Shown: positions 32,726 to 44,314 of the stretch, one piece after another
How positions within the stretch are numbered: position 1 is the first letter of the stretch
Layout: each line of letters begins with the position of its first letter
Assembly (NCBI RefSeq): GCF_030052815.1
Contig: NC_079510.1
Coordinates: 24,364,823-24,428,822, forward strand
Length of the DNA stretch: 64,000 bases
Source of the DNA: Hevea brasiliensis
Lineage: Eukaryota; Streptophyta; Magnoliopsida; Malpighiales; Euphorbiaceae
Direction of reading: 5' to 3'
Notes under the pieces: generated by a model
Database searches by the model: none
What the model was told of the DNA's origin: nothing
The model's input: only the letters and a program-made list of their open reading frames with translations
Position numbers and translations under genes: made by a program

Positions 32726-34046
32726 CTATAAGCTCTCTTTCTCCAATCGTTTCCGATCTTCTAATAAACAGACTAAGGCGCTCAGCACTTGGCCAAAGTC
32801 CTTGTTATTCTTCACTAATTGATGGTCCCGAACAGATTGTTGCAGGATCTGGGAACCAAGAGAGACCGAAACGGTTTCACTAATCACACACTCAGAAGAG
32901 GAGATAGGCATAACTGGTTTATTAGTAGAATGGGTTGGACCAGGCAATGAGCCCACTGGGTTAGGAGCGATTGGCACAGTAGTGGTAGGAGGATCTTCAG
33001 TTCAACTCTTCTTAGATGGGGGACTTGTCCAAGCTCAGCCTCTTTTTCCTTTTTAGTTCCCTAATGAGCCAAGTGGTTTCGTGTGTTTGATTGCCCATCA
33101 TACCTGCACAAAGAAAGAAGTTAGTAAGTATCACAGTTTATGAGGAAAGAAGTTAAGGGGAATACCGCAAAGTCAGCTAGTTCTAAGGGTGTATCCATCG
33201 TGGCTACATAGGTACTGAATCAACAATTCAGTTCGGCCTTCACAATGTTGGCGATCTTAAAGCGGTCTTTTTTCCCTTGTTCTTTGAGTTCAGCCACGAA
33301 TATGTCCTCAATAAGGTTAAGGTGAGGTGCCTTTTTCGTCTTATCAGCTTGATAATTCCAGTTCCTAGGGATCCCCTCCTAGCCGATTCATTCTCTGCTT
33401 CGGAGGATGAAAAACCTCCCTTTCCAATTCTTCAGGGAAGAAGGAAGATTGACAAATAGCTGGCAATTCAGTTGAGCTTGAAAAAAAACCAGAACTCATT
33501 GTTTTTCTTGGCTTTTTCATTTTTTCGAGTGCCTAAATAGTAGAGGCTAGTGAACACCTTTTCTATGGCTGACAGATGTTTAGCTCAGCACATAGCTTGA
33601 AAACCAACTAGTAACCTCCAAGGGTTTGGATGGAGTTGTGTGATCGACAACTGATAGTATTGAAGTACTCGAATGTAACATGGATCACGTGGAAACCTTA
33701 GTCCCACGTTCAGTAGTTCTTCATACACAATCACACAGTCTCTTTCTTCAAAATGGAGATTAGCCTGGATGTGGTCCCCACGAGCTTCTACCTCGAATAG
33801 GTCTCTTGGAATATGATATTTTGATATGAGGGAAAGAAGTTCGATAGGATTCACTTCTGAGGCGATCTCATCTATACCAAGGAGTTCGGCTATAGTTTTC
33901 TTAGATTTTTTATTTTGTGGAAGCGTCGCGTGGGTTGAGGTAGTGCCAATCTCACGACTAGTACCCGCCACATTGTTGCCACCAGTAGCATCATCTACTT
34001 CTTTACCTGACAATGACAATACAGGGCTGTCAGCCATTTTTTCCAT
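32726..34046 (-). pseudogene. Antisense ORF of Tat-type element (PF04195-like 'putative gypsy-type transposon' domain)
   Basis: The main frame (34046 down to 33585) starts MEKMADSP, has an acidic Ser/Thr-rich leader, then the domain VYEELLNVGLRFPRD and LHPNPWRLLVGFQAMC. A TGA follows, but the same frame continues with AKHLSAIEKVFTSLYYLG to about 33440. A second part (32977 to 32726) is Leu/Lys/Glu-rich and probably a second exon with coiled coil. The gene lies opposite to pol, as known for Tat/Grande-type elements. Function is unknown. It matches the copy at 62540-64000, including the stop position. A TATA-type CTATATATCC lies upstream on the - strand near 34295-34305. Confidence 0.72.
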
Positions 34047-34461
34047 CAGAGAATCGTCGAAGCTATAATCTATGTTGGCGGTTTCTTGGGTATCTTAGCT
34101 GTCTCTCTTACTCATGTTTAGGAAGGAAAGGAATAAAGATAGGAAGTAAGAAGGGGAAAGTATCAGGAGCTACCCATTTGCTAAGTGTCGGAAAGTCACC
34201 GGAGGAAGGTAAGAAGCACCACGAATAGAGAGTTGTAGAAGTTTTAATCAACGGAAATGAAACGAGTGATAAAGTAATATTCGCTTTTGGAAATATGGAT
34301 ATATAGGCGGTTTTAGAACTTAAATTTTGAATCAACTGCCAAAAGGTTCATCTTAGAAATTGAAAAGGACATTAGTCTTTTCAGCTTTTCAAGAGACATT
34401 TGTCATAAGTAATTAATGGTAGCGCGTTTCTCTACGCAATATGTCAAACCTTAAGATTCAA

Positions 34462-34474
34462 ACAGTGTGGGAGA
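34462..34474 (+). promoter_or_regulatory. Polypurine tract of the Tat-type element
   Basis: AGTGTGGGAGAC directly precedes the 3' LTR start and would prime plus-strand DNA synthesis. Confidence 0.5.
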
Positions 34475-35023
34475 CTAATAACACAACCCGATTTCTAAAC
34501 TAAATGGTAAGTAGTTCGGATCTTCGAGTTCAGAAAAAGGATCAAATACCTATGAAGAACAAAGTGATCGGTTAAGAGACAAAGTGTTCGATTAAGACAC
34601 TTGGTGTTCAGAAAAGTCACAAGGTTTTCGGGCGAAATGGTTGTTTGGACAAAAGATAAGAATTCAGTAGAATTGATTACATGATAAAAGTATGTCCAAT
34701 ATTCTCGCCGAAAATATCATTACACGTTGGGTAACACCTCTACAAAATATAGAGAAAAATGATTTGGCATGAGCTGATGAAATCCCTTCCCAATTAAAGC
34801 GGAAAGGGTACCATCCTTAACTCTATAAATATGGCTCACAACAATTCTCAAGGTACCCAATTCTACACTAAAATTTCTTTCAGTGTTTGCTTTTTCTTTA
34901 TCAAGTATTTACTGACTTGAGCGTCGAAGTGGCCTTGGTTAAGCCACCGACCTCATTTCTTTTTTTTTTTATTGTAGGCAATATCTTGATCATTCATCAA
35001 CCCGAGAATCTCAAGCAATATCA
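34475..35023 (+). repeat. 3' LTR of the Tat-type element
   Basis: About 549 bp. It has a TATA box CTCTATAAATATGG near 34820 and a leader-like R region after it. The left 255 bp match 30411-30667. It ends near ATATCA before AGCAC. Confidence 0.62.
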
Positions 35024-35069
35024 AGCACCACCCTCAACTGCAAGGAAATAGATTTATGAGGCCGAAACT

Positions 35070-35222
35070 TCAAGTCTCCTCCAAAACGACACTTACTCTT
35101 CTATCAATATGTTCCCCTTCACTAGCAAGACGCATCATTCCCTTATCAAGTTTCTTCATCATGTCTTCTTCTAAAGCACCCAAACTCCTCTCTATCACAT
35201 CAACTCGAGAATCCATCCTCAT
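35070..35222 (-). pseudogene. Gag N terminus of the chromovirus
   Basis: A 50-residue frame opens MRMDSRVDVIERSLGALEED, the usual start of chromovirus gag (MDSRVxxLERxLG). It lies about 30 bases inside the 5' LTR. It ends at TGA and is then cut by the Tat-type element, so only the first part survives. Confidence 0.65.
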
Positions 35223-35250
35223 TTGTGGCATCCACCAGGTCAAACCAATT

Positions 35251-35725
35251 TGATAGAGTTAGGAATTTGAAATAAAACAAAATAGGAAGAGAATGGAAAT
35301 AAACAACTTTGGCAACTTTCTTTGATTGAACTTTAAATGGGAAACATAACATAAAAAACATCAAATACAACCAAAAGATAAAAGAAATAATTGGTTCTCT
35401 AGTAAACTTAAGAAAGAATTCTAGCCCAGCTTAATAGCCGTTTGCAAAAGTCAATAACCAGAAAAGCATGCTCTCTCCTCCCCATTATTCCATCTATATA
35501 GATTCCTTCCTTCAAAAGTGCTACTGCATATTCCTTCCCTTCAAATGCACTGCTGCATAACCGTTTCCAGCTCCTCCTCTTAACAGATTGTTGGTACCAA
35601 AATTCTCCAGCTCAGCATCCATTTCCCTTACTACCTATGTTGTCTTTCTTCTGGAATAGACCCTCAAAGGCCTAGGACCATTTAGACCATCTCAGCCCAC
35701 CTGTTGCAAAATTGAATCTGTAATA
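35251..35725 (-). repeat. 5' LTR of the chromovirus
   Basis: 475 bp, the partner of 29570-30043. The 3' base pair of the terminus is changed (TATTACAG in place of TGTTACAG). The AATTA duplication follows at 35726. Confidence 0.8.
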
Positions 35726-35928
35726 AATTACTAGATAAATAGAACTCTTTGGGCTGTAATTGGATCCAATAAAGATTAATGAATACAATTTCTCCCTCTA
35801 AATTCTCTCTCTCTCCCCTTCTCCCTCTCCCTCTCGATCTTGATCTCTTTTCTTCTTCTTCTTCCCTTTCTTCTATTTTCTTCCCACTTTCTTCTGTTTT
35901 TCTGTTTGGTTGTGACCAGGTCACAACA

Positions 35929-36856
35929 TATGCACCTACAGAATCCTCTAATTGCAAGAATTGAGGCTCATTCTAAGAAAAGAAGAAAAGGTACATGACA
36001 GAACAGCAGAGACAGCATGGGTGAAACTTAGTAGTTAGAGATGTCAATAACTTTGGAGGCAAGGAAAGATTAAATAAGTCATTTCCACCAACTGATCAAA
36101 GGGTAGAATAGGTGTGTCACCAAGGCATTAACTTTACACTGGAATATCATAATGGAAAAGAGATGATGCTAGTGATTTTTATGGCATTGAAGATGGCTGT
36201 CATACTCCATTGCAACAATAATCATACCAGCATTAAATTTCCATTAATTAGTATAATTATGCATTTTCAAGACCATTTTTATTTTCACTTTCAATAAATG
36301 GATTTACAGAAATAAGGTTGAATCAAGTGCAATTGAACTTTCATTCACATAACTACATGCTTTACACAAGGAATTCAATGGATTGTGAACTAACTTCACG
36401 GCTCCTATACATGTATGGTCATGTAATAAGTACTTGTTAGAGCCCGATACTTTCTGATGTTCAGAAAGATAATGAGATTATCAGGCACTAAATAGAAAAA
36501 ATTAGAACATCAGTGCAGCTGTTGACGCTCTCCATTTGCAAGTGAACAATGCAAGAAAAAGTTTTGTCTGACAAGGAGGGTAAAAATCTACATGAATTGG
36601 CTTCTGAGACTGATCACAGCAGCACCACAGATATTTATTTTCTTTAGAATTTCTGTGTCAGAAAGATTGCCAAGCGATGATCACATCTTGACATTCCATA
36701 TTCACAAATTTACTTCCTTTACCATTGCTAGCAATTTTCTAGACAACTTTTCATTAAATGCGCTATATAAATACACACAACCTTATCATTACACTACAGT
36801 TGGCTTAATTACAACACCGGGAGTCTATTCAAGAGTACATAAAGAATATAACATGC
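35929..36856. other. Intron 4 DNA next to exon 4
   Basis: No bounded element or ORF of interest. Ordinary intronic composition. Confidence 0.35.
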
Positions 36857-36910
36857 CTGATATCCAAGTAACCTGATCTACCCATGAATCAGGTAAGTCA
36901 AGGCCCTGAC
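36857..36910 (-). pseudogene. SDR-like gene, exon 4 with frame break
   Basis: It begins after TTCAG and ends before a GC donor (CAG|GCATGT), a rare but accepted GC-AG border. The end encodes LPDSWVDQVTWIS in the frame required by exon 5. The start reads R-S-G in the frame required by exon 3. The two frames differ, because the exon is 54 nt where 56 would fit, so 2 nt seem to be lost. Confidence 0.72.
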
Positions 36911-37101
36911 CTGAAGAGTGACGGCAACTTTAGCCTCCAATAATGAAGAAAATATTAACAAGAATTTTGACAAATTTCTTAATAATTAAGATATCAAATA
37001 CTTACACTCATGATAACAATTACTCACGGAAATAATTAATAGCAAGAAAACCATTGAGATAAATAAATATGCATGGCAGTTGTTTGAAAGATGTCTCAGA
37101 C

Positions 37102-37808
37102 CTGTTTAGGCTTATAACCTCTATACCCTTAGACACAGCAGCCTTGCATATCGCAGAACCAACAAACCCATTTCCTCCTAGGACTACAACCTATTGAGGA
37201 AAAGCATGCTCATAAGATTCTTTCAGCTCAAGTGCCCAAAGATATAATGCTATGATTGGTAAAGCCCAATACAATCAATTTTTCTAATGAAATTCAATAT
37301 AAAATTTGATTGCATTACAATGCACTACCCCTACCAAAGGCAGCATAAGTTCAGCACAAGCAAATAGAAGAAAGTTAGTACCCTTTCAGTCTTTATATCA
37401 GCAACAACATCAATTGCAGCAGATTTGTAATCATCCTTTAAATTTGGCTCTGCATAGCTGCACTTGACTTGAAATTTACAATAGCTGAAAGCAGATTGAA
37501 TAAGTATGTTGCATCACTGGTTTCAATCTCAAGCAAAATTCAATTCCAATTCCAATTCCAATCAAATTTATAAATTCAATTAAATTTCAATTAAATAAAA
37601 ATATTAAATTAAATTAAATTAAATTTCACCAACAGAATAAATAAAATTTCAATTCCAAACAAATTTATAAATTTAAAAAATAAATCTGCATGAAGAGAGA
37701 ATACCTTTTATGAAAATGCGAGTTTAGCCGAGTTGGGAAGGAAACCCGAGAGATAGAGGAAGAACAGCCTAGCACGGAAATCGGAGGGCACAACGCAAAC
37801 GACGTCAT
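37102..37808 (-). pseudogene. SDR-like gene, exons 1-3
   Basis: Exon 1 is 37705-37808 (start codon at 37806-37808; transit-peptide-like MTSFALCPPISVLGCSS). Exon 2 is 37382-37484 (KCSYAEPNLKDDYKSAAIDV). Exon 3 is 37102-37190 (VVVLGGNGFVGSAICKAA, the Rossmann loop). All borders are GT-AG and phases agree. No lesion lies in these three exons. Confidence 0.83.
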
Positions 37809-38205
37809 TTTAGGACTGAAAAATATGCTGGTTCCCTCACTCTTCCGCTTCAAGGGGAGAGCCGCTCAGCCACAGCCTGAAGAGGTGATATTTGTACTTC
37901 GAAAAAAAATAATAATAAGAAAGAAAAAAAAGAAATCCACACACAGAGGAATTTTTAAGAAAATGGCATGTAATATTTTTTTTAAAAAATTTTTCATGTG
38001 GCATCTTTTATAAATATTTTTTTATATTAATTATTATTTTTTAATAAATTTAATTTTTAAAAATTACGATCTCTTATAATTAAATATAATATTTAAAAAT
38101 TATTTATATTATTTTTTTATAAATTTATTTTTATAAAAATATTATTTATTATATATTATTCTCAATAATAATAATAATAATTTAAAATAAAAAATAATTT
38201 AAAAG

Positions 38206-38242
<37 letters not shown>

Positions 38243-38535
38243 GTCATTGATGATTATTAATTTAAAAAAATTGATCATAATTTTATAATCAACTATTATA
38301 TAATCTAATTAATATTAAATTATTTTATATTTTTAATAAATTTTTTTATTACATTATTATATTTTCTATTATTTTTATTATGAAATTTTTATTAAAAAAA
38401 TTTGAAAAATAAAAATATAGTTTATATAAAAAGTTATAAAAATAAAATATAAATATTTGACTTATTTATGATTGACATGTATTTTTTAATGTTAATAATT
38501 TAATATTCTTGTTATTTCATTTCATATGATTAATC

Positions 38536-38540
38536 AATGT

Positions 38541-38609
<69 letters not shown>
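38536..38609. repeat. (ATT)n microsatellite
   Basis: About 24 uninterrupted ATT units. A (TAA)n tract lies 300 bp upstream (38207-38241). Confidence 0.9.
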
Positions 38610-38610
<1 letters not shown>

Positions 38611-39747
38611 TACTACGGTCAATTTATGACGATTTAATTAAAACAGCTAAGTAAATAGGAAAGTTTTACTGTTATAAAAAATGAATTTAAATATTTAAAT
38701 ATATTTAATTAATATTTATTTAATTATTATTTTTTTATAAATTTCTTATTTAATATTTTTTACACTTTGAAGATTTTATTTTATTATAGTTATATATTGA
38801 ATACAATGATAACTAATACCTTGATTATTAAATTATTATCATTAATTGTCAATAGAATTAATTTTAAATTTTAATTAAATATTTATATTTTTTTACAAAA
38901 ATTATCTCTAAACTATATTTTTATATAGAAGTAGAATTTTAAAGATAAATTATAAATATGATTGTATTGAAATTTTAACTATAAATAAAGATGATTATAA
39001 ATAATTAAAATTACATTATCAAAATTATAGAATCTATTTTTAGGAAATAATATATATTTTTAATATTTATTATATTAATAGAAAATGACAATATTTTAAA
39101 ATTTTAATTTTTATGAAACATATTTATTTTATATTATAAATTTATGTAAAGTGATAATTTTTTTTGTCAAAGAATTATTTCATAAAATTTATATCAGATT
39201 GATAAAAAAGAATTTATACTTAAATATAATATTTTTAAAAAATAATATAATAAAATGTTATTTTTAATTAATAATAATATTATATATTTTTATTATTATT
39301 AAAATTAAATAATTCAATTCATTATTAGTAATTTAATTTTTTATTATTTTAATAATAAAAAGTATTATATTTATATATTTTTAAAATAATATTATTTTCT
39401 CATTAATTTAATGTATTTTCTGTAATTTATAAAAAATAAATATTAATTTACATAAATTATGAGATAAAATATAAAAATTTTATAAAATTTAAATTATTTT
39501 TAAATAAAATATTTTTATTACATTTTAAACAAAATAATTATGAAAATTACTATTAATATATGTGTAAAAAGAATTAAATATATATTTTAATTAATTACAT
39601 CATAAATTAATTAAAAATTTATTATTATAACAAGTAAAAAATTTATTCAAATTAAATTAAATAAAAAAAATTAATTTAAAATTAATTTAATAATAATAAT
39701 TTATCTTATTTTAAATATTATTAAAAAATAAAAATTATAAATTACTC

Positions 39748-39773
39748 ATGCCTAAAATAGGCATTATGCTAGT
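39748..39773 (+). mobile_element. Candidate Helitron 3' terminus
   Basis: ATGCCTA-AAA-TAGGCAT forms a perfect 7-bp hairpin, followed four bases later by CTAG and then T. Helitron 3' ends have a short hairpin about 10 bases before CTRR and insert before T. No 5' TC end could be fixed, so this may be chance. Confidence 0.4.
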
Positions 39774-40417
39774 TTATCATAAAAGAAATGAGAAAGGTAA
39801 ATAATTAAAATTTTCTCTTTGTTATTATTTTTTCCCTTATTTAGATTGAAAGAAAATAAAAAACAAATAATATACAGAGAAGACATTACACAGAAAATAT
39901 TTTTTAAAATTACAATTATTATTTTTATTTGATATTTAAAATATATAATTTTCAGCTTAATAGTATATTTTTTTTTTATTTTTATTTTTTTTTTTTTTTT
40001 TTTTTCTCTACAATAGAAAGAATGATATGGGAGGAAAATAATTTATTTTACAATTTTCCTCTCTTGTTCAAACAAAAGAAAAACAGTACTCCATCCATTA
40101 TTTTTTTTTATTTTACTTTAATATACATTGAACTCGTTATTTTAAAATGGAAAATTTACAATTTGGTATTTGATTTTTACTTTCTATTACACCTTTAATT
40201 CTTAAATTTTAAAAATTAATTATTTAGTTTTTGGATTTTACATTATATTACATTTTAATCCATAAATTTTGATAAATTAATTATTTGGTCCTTAAATTTT
40301 ATATTATATCACATTTTAATCCTCATAATTTTAATATATGCAATAATTTAATCCTTCTATCAATGGATAAAATTATTATAAATATTAAAATTACAGGGAC
40401 TAAATTATTCTATATAT

Positions 40418-41499
<1,082 letters not shown>

Positions 41500-41566
41500 T
41501 TGAGTCTTCAAAATAATTTCATCATAGTGTGCCACCTATACTGGTAAGGAGGCTTAAAAATCTCCA

Positions 41567-42204
41567 TGTCATGACCTGATCCCATGGGCCAGATTAGCAT
41601 TAGTACTTAGACCGGCGTAAAACCTCTAAGACCCGTAATAAGTCTTGTTGTTCCCTAAATCCATAATCATGGCCAAAATCTGAGGCCCACATGCAAATAA
41701 AATAAAATATTATACTTTTATTCGGGCCAAACCAACCTGATAATCATCAGATACTAAAGTTAGAGGAGTCTAGCTCAATCTTGATACCACCATTTACAAA
41801 CAATTTAAATATCATAAAATTTTTTAATTTATTAAAAATACCAAAACTTAAATTTACATAGCACCTGACAAGATTATTACTATTGCTAACACATGTAAAG
41901 TTCTATAGTATAATTTTAGAAAATAATAATACAAATAAATAACTATTAATAAACCTGCAAGGAAGAAAGTATATTATTCTGAAAAAAAGAACTCTTCCTG
42001 TAGCTTGGAAAAATAAAATGAACAGGAGTGAACGTTCAACTCATAGAGTAAGATATTGATTTTACATACAATTTCTATAATTATCTAAATCTAGTGCATC
42101 CTTAAGAATGAAATACAACATCTTCACCAATTTAAATAAGTCAAATCATAATCACACCAAAGGCAATCTGGAGCACTCACACACTCGTGTGTCAAATCCA
42201 TATT

Positions 42205-42235
<31 letters not shown>

Positions 42236-44314
42236 GGAAGCCGATCCCCGATATAGCTCTTTTAGTTCCAACCTCTGTCAGTGAGATCAACTCAAAGCCG
42301 AACTTTCTCTTAATATCCAAATGCGAGGGCTAGCGAGATTAACTCGAGCCGTGCCAATCCCGACTTATCCATAATAAGGATTGGGTCTCAGCGAGTCAAG
42401 TTCCAGCCGCATCTACACGTCCTACCTATATCCGTATACACACCACACACACCAAACTCACGCACACAGCTCCAAATTGCCATAAAGCAACATATACAGT
42501 AAGTCATCAATTACATATGCAACACAGAGCGTGCCTAAAAATTAACTATGTACATATATTTATAAGTGAAGTATGAACATGCCTTGCATATATAATAATA
42601 TTGAAATTATAAATAAAATCAATATCTACTCACAGATTGGTTGACTGGACTACAGCTGGTCTGGTTAGAAGGAGAAAATGGCCAGCACCAACCACCTAAA
42701 CATACACACTGACCTCTATAAAAAAATGACAAAATTAAATAATTAATTTAAACCATAAAATCAAAATAATTTCTAAGATCTTGCTGAAATTTTAGCAGAG
42801 TTTCCCCTGTACCTAGAACCTACCCAACATGCAAAGTAGTTCAAATAACGCTTCTAATATCACAAGCCTCAAGCCCACATATTAGCAACATCGCATGGCT
42901 CCTCTTGGGCCCTCCAAAACAGACTCTCACATAATTAGACAATTTGATTATAAGGCTTAAAACTGATATTTTCCAAAAACATCAAAACTAGCTTTAAAAA
43001 TGCTATAAACTAGCCCTACAGTCCTTAACAATATTATAAGGCTATTGCAAAAGAAATCACAATTTTCTGATCACCCATGAATATTTTATGAATTTTATTC
43101 TAAACCTGGTATTAGGCAAAAATTGAGCAACTTGAAGTTCAGATTTATCTATGCTAAATCTGACACCTGGAACTTGTTCGAAACGTCTGAAAATGCTAGG
43201 GTCAACTGTAATATTGGCCACATTCCGAGACGGGGGCCTGATCTGGCCGAAAACTCAGCCCCAGGCACCGACGAGCTATCATTAATCCAATAGCACCTAA
43301 ATTAAGATAAAAAATTATTAATAATTATCATAAAATTATTTTTAATTTTTGAAAATTGAAAAAGTCCGAAAATTGTAACAAGCGATTTGGACCGTCTGAT
43401 GATTGTCTTTTTCAAACGATATCCAATCGAAGTGGGGTCGTCTCATCTCGAAGGTTTCATCGCCCTGAGTCCATTAGTGGTTTAGGATTTCCGATCCGAC
43501 GGTCAGATTGCTAAAAAAGTGACAAGAAAACTTGAAGAATACCCATTTTCTCTCTCTTGCATTCTCTCTCCTCCGGCCACCAGACCCACTGTAGCTGGTC
43601 GGGAACAAAAGCCCAAAGGGAGTGGAGTCGGTAGGCCGGAGTTAGCCGGAAATGAGGAGAAAAGGTGGCGCAAGCTCTTTCTCTCTCTCTCTCCCCTCAC
43701 CTTTGTTGTTTTCCTCCACTGCCGGTAGTAGTTCGCTGTCCATGGGAAGACACCGGTCATGCAGAAGCCTCTAAAGTTCTTGCCAGCCGCTATTGTCTCG
43801 TTGGTGATGGTAGTTACATCGGCATATTGAAGGAGAAAGGGAGAAGGTAATGAGGAGAGAGAGGGAAAAAGAGGGAAAGGAGAGAGAGACAGAGAGAAAA
43901 AAAAAAAAAAACGCTCTCTTGTTCTCTATTTTTTTTTTTAAATTAAATTACACTATTGGTCCTCGAACTTTTCTAATTTATTCAAATAAGTCCAAAATTC
44001 TTTTTCAATTGGGTCCCAAATGCAATTTATGCATATTTAAACAATAATAATAGTAATAATCAAGTTAATAACAATTTAATCAAACCTTAGAACCAAGGTT
44101 AAAAATAATATTTTTTTTAATTGATTTAATATTAATTTATAAAACTAACCATTTTAATTAAAATTGGGCTATTAAATAATTTATAAAATATGTTTAGAAA
44201 TAATATTAACAATATATAAATGAAAGTTTTACAAAAATTATAAATTAGTTAAAAATATTAAAATGTTGTATAAAAATATGAAATTTATATTTTAAAAAAA
44301 ATTGGGTTATTACA
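41567..44314 (-). repeat. 3' LTR of the LARD-like element
   Basis: 2748 bp. It contains a (CA)n/(TA)n microsatellite at about 42204-42235, shared with the other LTR. It aligns along its length to 51721-54880, minus the MITE. Confidence 0.85.

Larger units (their letters stand above)
30411..35023 (+). mobile_element. Tat/Retand-type Ty3 element, rearranged
   Basis: The left LTR (about 30411-30667) is truncated. Its start (ATATAACACAACCCGATTTC) matches the start of the 3' LTR (34475-35023). Between them are two partial integrase copies, a 400-bp tandem repeat, and an antisense ORF region. This order (pol, repeats, antisense ORF, 3' LTR) is typical of Tat-lineage elements. Gag, protease, RT and RNase H are missing. 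Flanks show GGCAC and AGCAC, a possible imperfect target duplication. It sits within the chromovirus. Confidence 0.7.
29570..35725 (-). mobile_element. Chromovirus-type (Reina-like) Ty3 retrotransposon, interrupted
   Basis: LTRs of 474 bp (29570-30043) and 475 bp (35251-35725) are flanked by a perfect 5-bp duplication AATTA (29565-29569 and 35726-35730). On the - strand each LTR runs TGTTACAGATTCC (or TATTACAG) to CTCTATCA. Inside the 5' LTR (right) lies a gag N terminus, and inside the 3' LTR (left) lie integrase GPF and chromodomain remains. Everything between has been lost or replaced by a Tat-type element. The lineage call rests on the short LTRs and on the C-terminal chromodomain with an LDLxxQFPSF-like end. 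Confidence 0.8.
28252..35928 (+). mobile_element. Short LTR element, 3' LTR split by a nested insertion
   Basis: LTR A is 28252-28495. LTR B is in two pieces, 29529-29569 and 35726-35928, joined across the AATTA duplication of the chromovirus that inserted into it. Both start TGAYYAAGGATCA, carry a long CT-rich tract, and end near the palindrome TTGTGACCNGGTCACAA. The internal region is only about 1 kb (28496-29528), with a scrap of ORF (MDDEITYMILENQL near 28699) and no pol. A TTGGTGAAGAGC string after LTR A is a weak PBS. It lies in intron 4 of the SDR-like gene. The outer target duplication was not found. Confidence 0.7.
7071..37808 (-). pseudogene. Atypical SDR / NAD(P)-binding Rossmann-fold gene, seven exons over 30.7 kb, broken
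   Basis: The exon model is complement(join(7071..7348,7852..7977,27719..27865,36857..36910,37102..37190,37382..37484,37705..37808)), 901 nt. Exon 1 starts MTSFALCPP and is rich in Ser/Arg with few acids, like an organelle transit peptide. Exon 3 has the dinucleotide-binding loop GGNGFVG. Exon 5 gives GDVFYANWDEVLVGATAVVS, exon 6 gives HDYNLPSFLLSSGYFTGKR with the YxxxK-type motif, and exon 7 gives VVLRPGFIYGKRRVDG and APPVNVDDVALAVINAV. This is the plant family I recall as similar to Arabidopsis At5g10730/At5g15910, atypical SDRs related to NDUFA9/Coq11. Two lesions are seen. Exon 4 is 54 nt where flanking phases need 56, and exon 7 has an in-frame TGA at codon position PLENS-stop-ATENF. Introns 4 and 5 are filled with transposons. 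All exon phases agree except at exon 4. A functional copy may exist elsewhere, or one lesion may be an assembly error. Confidence 0.8.
37809..40148. other. Very AT-rich upstream region with microsatellites
   Basis: The first 100 bases are the probable 5' UTR and promoter of the SDR-like gene. From 37,960 on the DNA is almost pure A/T, with (TAA)n at 38168-38240 and (ATT)n at about 38536-38609. Long T runs occur near 39970-40005. No gene is visible. Confidence 0.55.

Noticed and set aside
43503..43850. Short ORFs on both strands with Arg/Ser-rich products
   Set aside because: They lie inside the LTR of the LARD-like element and correspond to CT/GA repeats. The same region in the other LTR codes different peptides.
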